From positions 1,550,001 through 1,614,000 of the forward strand of contig OZ250157.1 in the NCBI GenBank assembly GCA_965237765.1: 64,000 nt of DNA. The letters run 5' to 3'. Each line of letters opens with the position of its first letter. Positions within the stretch are counted from its first letter, which is position 1. This DNA is from WTGJ01 sp965237765 (GTDB lineage: Bacteria > Chloroflexota > Anaerolineae > Aggregatilineales > Phototrophicaceae). The notes beneath the pieces are model-generated. The model ran no database searches and was not told the origin of the DNA. It was given only the letters and a program-made list of their open reading frames with translations. Below are positions 59,500 to 64,000 of the stretch, one piece after another. Position numbers and translations under genes: made by a program.

Positions 59500-59579
59500 G
59501 GGGCAGGTGGGATTCGAACCCACACGCCCGGAGGCGGGAGATTTTAAGTCACCTGCGTCTGCCATTCCGCCACTGCCCC
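59500..59579 (-). tRNA. tRNA-Leu (anticodon TAA)
   Basis: On the minus strand the 80-base sequence begins GGGGCAG and ends CTGCCCC (7-bp acceptor stem, no encoded CCA). The T arm GTGGG-TTCGAAT-CCCAC is perfect, the variable arm CGCC-TCC-GGCG is long, as in class II tRNAs, and the anticodon loop CTTAAAA contains TAA. The D arm has GCGGAATGGCAGACGC. The anticodon stem GGTGA/TCTCC has one T-T mismatch in the middle; the rest pairs well. Confidence 0.92.
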
Positions 59580-59603
59580 TGATGGTGTAACCCGTTTACG
59601 CCG

Positions 59604-59987
59604 CTAGCCCACGCGCGCGATGACTTCGATCTCTACCAGCGCGCCCAGCGGCAACTGCGCCACTTCGACGGTAGAACGCGCCGGCGGTCCCTCGCCAAAA
59701 TGCTGCGCGTAGATGCCATTCATCACCGCGAAATCGCCGATGTCTTGCAGGAAGACAGTGGTCTTGACGACATCGGCGAGGCTACTGCCCGCCGCTTCCA
59801 GCACGGCGCTCAGGTTGCGGAAGACCTGCGCCGTTTGTTCCTCGACGCCGCCGGCGATGAGTTGCTGTGTGTCCGGGTCTAAGGCAACCTGGCCAGCGCT
59901 GAAGAGCCAACCGTCACTGACGACGGCTTGCGAATACGGTCCGGCGGCTTCTGGTGCATTTTTCGTGTAGATGACTTTATGACCCAT
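59604..59987 (-). CDS. ridA: RidA family reactive intermediate deaminase
   Basis: A 127-residue trimeric enzyme of the YjgF/YER057c/UK114 family that hydrolyses reactive enamine/imine intermediates such as 2-aminoacrylate. Typical blocks are APEAAGPYSQAVVSDGWLFSAGQVALDP, NLSAVLEAAGSSLADVVKTTVFL and PARSTVEVAQLPLGALVEIEVIA. The substrate carboxylate-binding arginine is in ARSTVEV and the final glutamate of the active site in VEIEVIA. Length is exactly normal. It follows the tRNA gene on the same strand but has no operon partner. Confidence 0.93.
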   Translation of the reverse strand: MGHKVIYTKNAPEAAGPYSQAVVSDGWLFSAGQVALDPDTQQLIAGGVEEQTAQVFRNLSAVLEAAGSSLADVVKTTVFLQDIGDFAVMNGIYAQHFGEGPPARSTVEVAQLPLGALVEIEVIARVG

Positions 59988-60076
59988 GCTTTCCCCATTT
60001 CGCTTGACCGCTTGCGGGCTGACTGCGCTTCATGATAGCATAATACGCATCGTTCGCCCTCACTAAGGGGTCACTC

Positions 60077-60958
60077 ATGCAGCTTGGCGTCGTATTCCCC
60101 CAGACCGAAATCAGCGCCGACCCCGGCGCCGTCCGCGCCTATGCCCAGGCGGCGGAAGCGCTCGGTTACGATTATTTGTTGGCTTACGACCACGTCCTCG
60201 GCGCCAACCCCGCGCGTCCGGGCGGTTGGGCCGGCCGGCCCTACGATTGTGACGACATGTTCCATGAAATCTTCGTGTTATTCGGTTACATAGCGGCCCT
60301 CACCGAGCGCTTGCGCCTGGTTACGGGTATCGTCATCGCACCGCAGCGGCAGACGGCCCTCCTCGCCAAGCAGGCGGCGGCCATCGATGTGCTCAGCGGC
60401 GGCCGTCTCACCCTGGGCATCGGCATTGGTTGGAACGAGCTGGAATACGAAGCGCTCGGCATGAATTTCGGCGACCGCGGCCGCCGCGTCGAAGAACAGG
60501 TAGAGCTCCTGCGCGCGCTCTGGACGCAACGCCTCGTCCATTTCCGCGGGCGCGACCACTCGATCCCGGATGCCGGCCTGCACCCGCTGCCGATCCAGCA
60601 GCCGATTCCCATTTGGTTTGGCGGAGGCGCGGAACGCGCGCTGCGCCGCATGGCCCGCATCGGCGATGGTTGGCTGGCGACGGGGATGGACCTGGCCGAT
60701 TTGCGCGCCAAGCTGGCCCAATTGCGGCAATTCCTCTCGGAAGCGGGGCGGGACGAAAGCGATTTCGGCGTCGAGATGCGCTTCAACCTCGGGGTGGTGC
60801 CCCGCAGTGACTGGGCGGCGCGCGTCGCTGAATTGCGCGGGATGGGCGCGGCGATGGTTAGTTGCGACACGATGAATGCCGGCTTTGCCAATCCCGACGC
60901 GCATATCGCCGCCATCCGCGCCTTTCGCGAGGAAGTGGCCGCGAGGGCGGATGGCTGA
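60077..60958 (+). CDS. LLM class F420-dependent oxidoreductase
   Basis: A 293-residue luciferase-like monooxygenase-fold protein of the F420-dependent subgroup (similar to TIGR03619 members). MQLGVVFPQTEISADPGAVRAYAQAAEALGYDYLLAYDHVLG starts the barrel. ERLRLVTGIVIAPQRQTALLAKQAAAIDVLSGGRLTLGIGIGWNELEYEALG and IPIWFGGGAERALRRMARIGDGWL are the flavin/F420-binding parts. The hydride donor would be reduced F420, which Chloroflexota can make; FMN is the alternative. Its stop lies inside the next gene's 5' end, giving an operon-like pair with a glycosyltransferase. Confidence 0.88.
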   Translation: MQLGVVFPQTEISADPGAVRAYAQAAEALGYDYLLAYDHVLGANPARPGGWAGRPYDCDDMFHEIFVLFGYIAALTERLRLVTGIVIAPQRQTALLAKQAAAIDVLSGGRLTLGIGIGWNELEYEALGMNFGDRGRRVEEQVELLRALWTQRLVHFRGRDHSIPDAGLHPLPIQQPIPIWFGGGAERALRRMARIGDGWLATGMDLADLRAKLAQLRQFLSEAGRDESDFGVEMRFNLGVVPRSDWAARVAELRGMGAAMVSCDTMNAGFANPDAHIAAIRAFREEVAARADG

Positions 60959-62087
60959 CGGGAGAATGCATGCTGAGCATTCTCCGCGCGTCCTGTTGCT
61001 CTCCAAAGCCAGCCTCGCCGCCATCTACCAGCGCCAATTGGAAGCCATCGCCGCCGCCGGCGTCGCTCTGCTGGCGCTGGTGCCGCCGAGCTGGCGCGAC
61101 GAGCGCGGCGAACAACAATTGGTCCGCGCGCATACCGCGGGCTATCGGCTGGAGGCGCTGCCGCTGCGCTGTAACGGCCACTTTCACCTCTATACCTGGC
61201 GCGGGCTGGCGGCGGTGATGCGTGCTTTCCGCCCCAATATCGTGCATATTGACGAGGAGCCCTACAATCTCGCTGCCTGGCAGGCCTTCTACCACGCGCG
61301 ACGGATCGGGGCGAAGACGCTCTTCGCCAGTTGGCAAAACCTAAGCCGCCGCTACCCACCGCCATTTTCCTGGGGCGAGCGTTGGCTGTTGCGCGGCGTG
61401 GATTACGCCCTCGCCGGGACAGAAGGCAGCGCGGCCGCCTGGCGGGCCAAAGGCTACCGTGGGCCGATCAAAGTCATCCCGCAATTTGGCGTGGATACGA
61501 CGCGCTTCCGCCCGGCCGAGTCATGTGAAGAAAGACCCTTCACCTTCGGCTACGTCGGACGCCTAGTCGCGGCGAAAGGAGTGGATCTGTTGCTGCGCGC
61601 GGCGTCCGAGCTTGGCGGCGAATGGCGCCTGCGCGTCGTCGGCGGCGGCCCGGAGCGAGTGGAGCTGATCGCGTTGGCGGCGAAACTGGGAATTGCCGCG
61701 CGCGTCGATTTCACGCCCCAGCTGCCATCCACCGAGATGCCAGCCGTCTATCATTCGCTCGATGCGCTCGTCTTGCCCTCTCGCCGCACACCGCGCTGGC
61801 AGGAGCAATTCGGGCGCGTGCTGACAGAGGCGATGGCCTGCGCGCTGCCGGTGATCGGGGCGGATAGCGGCGCGATCCCCGGCGTCATCGGCGAGGCGGG
61901 CTTGCTCTTCCCGGAAGGGGATACCGTCGCGTTGACGGAGCAACTGCGTCGCATCCGAGAAGACGCGGCCCTGCGCGCCGAGCTGGGCGAGCGCGGCCGG
62001 CGGCGCGTGGCAGCGTATTTCACGCAGGAGATCGTCGCAGCGAAGATAGTGGCCGTATATCAGGAGTTGCTGGAAAATTCGGGATAG
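60951..62087 (+). CDS. Glycosyltransferase family 4
   Basis: A 378-residue group-1 glycosyltransferase. The ATG at 60951 overlaps the LLM gene's end by 8 bases; an ATG at 60966 is also possible. The N-terminal domain has RVLLLSKASLAAIYQRQLEAIAAAGV and the linker region AGTEGSAAAWRAKGYRGPIKVIPQFGVDTTRFRP. The donor domain has FGYVGRLVAAKGVDLLLRAASEL and the E-x7-E motif in EQFGRVLTEAMACALPVIGADSG. Sugar and acceptor are unknown. This is the third stand-alone GT4 in the window, which suggests a cell envelope rich in glycolipids or polysaccharide. Confidence 0.87.
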   Translation: MADGRMHAEHSPRVLLLSKASLAAIYQRQLEAIAAAGVALLALVPPSWRDERGEQQLVRAHTAGYRLEALPLRCNGHFHLYTWRGLAAVMRAFRPNIVHIDEEPYNLAAWQAFYHARRIGAKTLFASWQNLSRRYPPPFSWGERWLLRGVDYALAGTEGSAAAWRAKGYRGPIKVIPQFGVDTTRFRPAESCEERPFTFGYVGRLVAAKGVDLLLRAASELGGEWRLRVVGGGPERVELIALAAKLGIAARVDFTPQLPSTEMPAVYHSLDALVLPSRRTPRWQEQFGRVLTEAMACALPVIGADSGAIPGVIGEAGLLFPEGDTVALTEQLRRIREDAALRAELGERGRRRVAAYFTQEIVAAKIVAVYQELLENSG

Positions 62088-62128
62088 CCAGAATCAAGGA
62101 TAGCAAAAAGAAAATAGGAGGAACCAAC

Positions 62129-62860
62129 ATGAGTACAAAGACCGCCCTCATCACTGGCGCCGGCGGCGGCATGGGCAGCGAAACCGCCCGGCAACTCGCC
62201 GCTGCGGGCTTTCATTGTCTGCTCACCGGCCGGCGCCAGGGGCCGCTCGACGCCGTCGTCGTCGAAATCGAAGCCGCTGGCGGAATGGCCAGCGCTCACC
62301 CCCTCGACGTTACCAATAGCGAGCAGGTGCAGGCCCTCGCCGATCGCCGCGAAGAGGCCAGCCTCGATGCCCTCATTTGCTGCGCGGGCGATTGGCTCAT
62401 CAAACCGCTCGATGATGTCAGCGACGCCGAAATCGAACACATCCTCGCCGTCAACCTCGTCGGCCCCATCTTGATGGCGCGCACCTTTCTGCCGCAACTC
62501 CGCCGCAGCGAGAACGCCACTATCCTGAACATCGGCTCCATCGCCTCCATGCGTTACGTGCCCAAGATCAGCATCTATACGGCGGCGAAGACTGGCCTGC
62601 GCGGTTTCACCGGCGCCCTCGCTGAAGAGTTGCGGCCGGAGCGCATCCGCTGCGTCTTGCTCGCGCCTGGCCCGGCCGATACGCCGATGCGTTGGGCCGC
62701 TACTCCCGATGCCGACCCCGAAACGCTCGTAACCGCCCGGGACATCGCCGCGATGGTCGCCCACATCGTCGCCCTGCCGCGCGGCACGACGGTTACCGAA
62801 TTCCTGCTCATCTCGCAGGGCTTCGGCATGGAATCGGCGAGCAAGCTGCTGGAAAAATAA
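62129..62860 (+). CDS. SDR family oxidoreductase
   Basis: A 243-residue short-chain dehydrogenase. The cofactor motif TGAGGGMG lies at residues 10-17, LICCAG near 87 takes the place of the usual NNAG, the catalytic serine is in LNIGSIASMRYVPKIS, and Y-x3-K is YTAAK. LTGRR after strand 2 suggests NADP preference. The final residues (FGMESASKLLEK) are short. AGGAGG stands before the ATG (at about 62117-62122). The substrate cannot be read; the subgroup resembles 3-oxoacyl-ACP-reductase-like SDRs. Confidence 0.88.
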   Translation: MSTKTALITGAGGGMGSETARQLAAAGFHCLLTGRRQGPLDAVVVEIEAAGGMASAHPLDVTNSEQVQALADRREEASLDALICCAGDWLIKPLDDVSDAEIEHILAVNLVGPILMARTFLPQLRRSENATILNIGSIASMRYVPKISIYTAAKTGLRGFTGALAEELRPERIRCVLLAPGPADTPMRWAATPDADPETLVTARDIAAMVAHIVALPRGTTVTEFLLISQGFGMESASKLLEK

Positions 62861-62895
62861 GATTCGCCGCGTTATCCTGAGGGCGCATTAAGCAG

Positions 62896-63927
62896 ATGAG
62901 CGAGAGGAAGCGGCCAACAGCCAAGGTGGAAACGCGCGCGCTACAATTGGCAGACTTGCCGCATTTCATGCGCCTGGTCGGGCGCGGCGTCTTGTTGGAT
63001 AGTTCGCTGATGACGACGCTGGATGACGACGCGCCGCAGGGATCGCTGCTGGCGCCGCTCTTGCCCGCTCGCCCGCTGCATACTTATGTGACCCGCGGCA
63101 CGGCGCAAACCGCGCTGGGACAATTCCGCTATGTCCGCCATGACCATGCCGCGCCGCGCGCCCAGCTGACCTACCTCGCGCCGCGCGCCCTCACGCTTAC
63201 TGACAATAGCGCCTGTTTGCAGCTGCTCGATGCCCTGACCGCCGCGGCCGGCCAACGCGGCGCCCACACGCTGAATGCCGAAGTGGATGAGCGCAGCTCG
63301 CTCTTCGAAACCATGCGCCAGGCCGGCTTCGCCGTCTACGCGCGACAGGAGCTCTGGCGTTGCCCGCCGGGCGCAAACGCGGTTCACGACGCGAAGGTAT
63401 TGACTTGGCAGCGCGCCCGCGCGAGCGACATCCATGATATGCGCCAATTGCTGCGCGCCCTCGTCCCGCCCATGCTGCACCAGGCGCTGGAACAACCGGC
63501 CGAGCACGCTGGCTGGCTTTATCGCGAAGGCGGGCAAGCGCTGGCGATTCTGGTGATTCAACGGGGCCGACGCGCGCACTCGCTCCTACCCTACTTGCAC
63601 CCGCGCCTGGCGGAGCGGGCGAGGGACCTGTTGCGCGGCGCGCTGGCGCTCACCTCGACGAAGCTGCCGCGCTATATCACCCTGCGCCGCTACCAAGATT
63701 GGTGGGGCGGGGCACTGCCCGCGCTGGGTTTCACCTGTCATGCGCGCCAGGCCGTGCTCGTGCGCCATATCGCTGTCGGTGTGCGTGTGCCGCGCTTTCG
63801 CGATGAATTGCGCGAGGCGCTGGAAAAGGGCATTACGCCTGCGCTGGAAATTCGCGCAGGTGCGCCTGCGCTTGAAGTTCGTGCAGGTGCGCCATTCCTT
63901 GAAAGCCGCACCCGCCGTTCCGCTTGA
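62896..63927 (+). CDS. GNAT-like protein with a repeat-built C-terminus
   Basis: A 343-residue protein. The first 310 residues look like two weak GNAT-type halves (TRALQLADLPHFMRLVG; LDALTAAAGQRGAHTLNAEVDERSSLFETMRQAGFAVYARQELW; then AHSLLPYLHPRLAERARDLLRGALAL). The acetyl-CoA loop is not well conserved, so activity is uncertain. The end is made of three 9-residue units (P-A-L-E-I-R-A-G-A, P-A-L-E-V-R-A-G-A, P-F-L-E-S-R-T-R-R) encoded by 27-bp repeats at 63838-63918. It probably forms an operon with the gene starting at 63944. Confidence 0.6.
   Translation: MSERKRPTAKVETRALQLADLPHFMRLVGRGVLLDSSLMTTLDDDAPQGSLLAPLLPARPLHTYVTRGTAQTALGQFRYVRHDHAAPRAQLTYLAPRALTLTDNSACLQLLDALTAAAGQRGAHTLNAEVDERSSLFETMRQAGFAVYARQELWRCPPGANAVHDAKVLTWQRARASDIHDMRQLLRALVPPMLHQALEQPAEHAGWLYREGGQALAILVIQRGRRAHSLLPYLHPRLAERARDLLRGALALTSTKLPRYITLRRYQDWWGGALPALGFTCHARQAVLVRHIAVGVRVPRFRDELREALEKGITPALEIRAGAPALEVRAGAPFLESRTRRSA
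63838..63918. repeat. 27-bp repeats with a hairpin inside the C-terminus of the GNAT-like gene
   Basis: Three 27-bp units follow each other in frame, the first two 23 of 27 identical or better, the third decayed. Between units lies the hairpin GCGCAGG-TGCG-CCTGCGC at 63854-63871 (7-bp perfect arms). The unit reads C-C-T-G-C-G-C-T-N-GAA and resembles palindromic elements seen at the lon 5' end and in the 10.9 kb array, which also lie at the ends of coding regions. Confidence 0.6.
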
Positions 63928-63943
63928 GCAGAAAAGGAAACTT

Positions 63944-64000
63944 GTGGACTTACGCATCACTGATAATTTGGATGAGCTGAAGCGCATCTTGCCACCGCCT
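63944..64000 (+). CDS. 5' end of a gene cut by the window
   Basis: A GTG at 63944, preceded by AAAAGGAAA at a suitable distance, starts 19 codons to the end of the window (M-D-L-R-I-T-D-N-L-D-E-L-K-R-I-L-P-P-P). The segment is too short to identify. The close spacing (17 bases) to the GNAT-like gene suggests cotranscription. Confidence 0.4.
   Translation, partial: MDLRITDNLDELKRILPPP

Noticed and set aside
59500..59579. tRNA-Leu as an attachment site for the phage module
   Set aside because: The module ends 2 kb away behind adenine deaminase, and I found no duplicated tRNA 3' end on its other side.

Overview
The window looks like a piece of a high-GC bacterial chromosome, most likely from the Chloroflexota (Anaerolineae-like). 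This is an inference from the gene mix: Lon with a low-complexity N-terminal extension, F420-type luciferase-like oxidoreductase, MenA, several group-1 glycosyltransferases, FmdB-type zinc ribbon, single-exon housekeeping genes with TTG/GTG starts and many ATGA/GTGA overlaps. No rRNA is present; the only RNA gene is a tRNA-Leu(UAA) at 59500-59579 on the minus strand.

Layout. 1-9.6 kb: end of a DinB-like gene, a GNAT acetyltransferase, a LexA-type helix-turn-helix protein, an M28 lipoprotein peptidase followed by an MFS transporter, a MetE-like protein, a DUF2304 protein, a rhomboid protease, an FmdB-like zinc ribbon and a large FtsX/MacB permease. 9.7-20.8 kb: a glycosyltransferase that runs into a 48-bp tandem repeat array, a C39-like peptidase with TPRs, SDR plus lspA, sbcC, a YjjX-type NTPase, a SIMPL protein, and an hsp20-lon pair. 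20.8-29.9 kb: a defence-flavoured region. It holds an AT-rich ApeA-like HEPN gene split in two frames, a PHP-AlbA fusion, a CcrM-like orphan methyltransferase heading a three-gene operon, a glycosyltransferase, and a compact AT-rich restriction-modification pair (D12 adenine methylase plus HaeIII-like nuclease). 30-36.3 kb: a sarcosine-oxidase-like flavoenzyme, an AT-rich islet with a DUF6941-like gene and a HicAB-like toxin-antitoxin pair, a frameshifted alpha/beta hydrolase, MGMT, an isolated HK97-type phage portal gene, and menA.

36.4-44.6 kb: five tandem genes (six domains) for NitT/TauT/THI5-type periplasmic binding proteins feeding one ATPase and one permease. The first gene is broken by a nonsense codon and a frameshift, and the fourth appears to have lost its ATG. 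44.6-52.1 kb, minus strand: a Ugp-like sugar/glycerophosphodiester ABC operon (binding protein, two permeases, ATPase, glycerophosphodiesterase), an RraA-like gene and a TatA gene. One of the permeases carries a PDZ domain.

52.3-57.6 kb: a compact phage structural module (protease-capsid fusion, connector, tail genes) without terminase, integrase or lysis genes, 17 kb away from the portal gene. 57.6-64 kb: adenine deaminase, tRNA-Leu, RidA, an LLM oxidoreductase, a glycosyltransferase, an SDR, a GNAT-like protein with a repeat-built C-terminus, and the start of another gene.

The features most worth following up are the scattered phage structural genes (possible domesticated particle or gene-transfer-agent-like locus), the decaying and recombining binding-protein array, the PDZ-containing ABC permease, the split ApeA-like gene beside the PHP-AlbA fusion, and the palindromic repeats that have entered the ends of coding regions.
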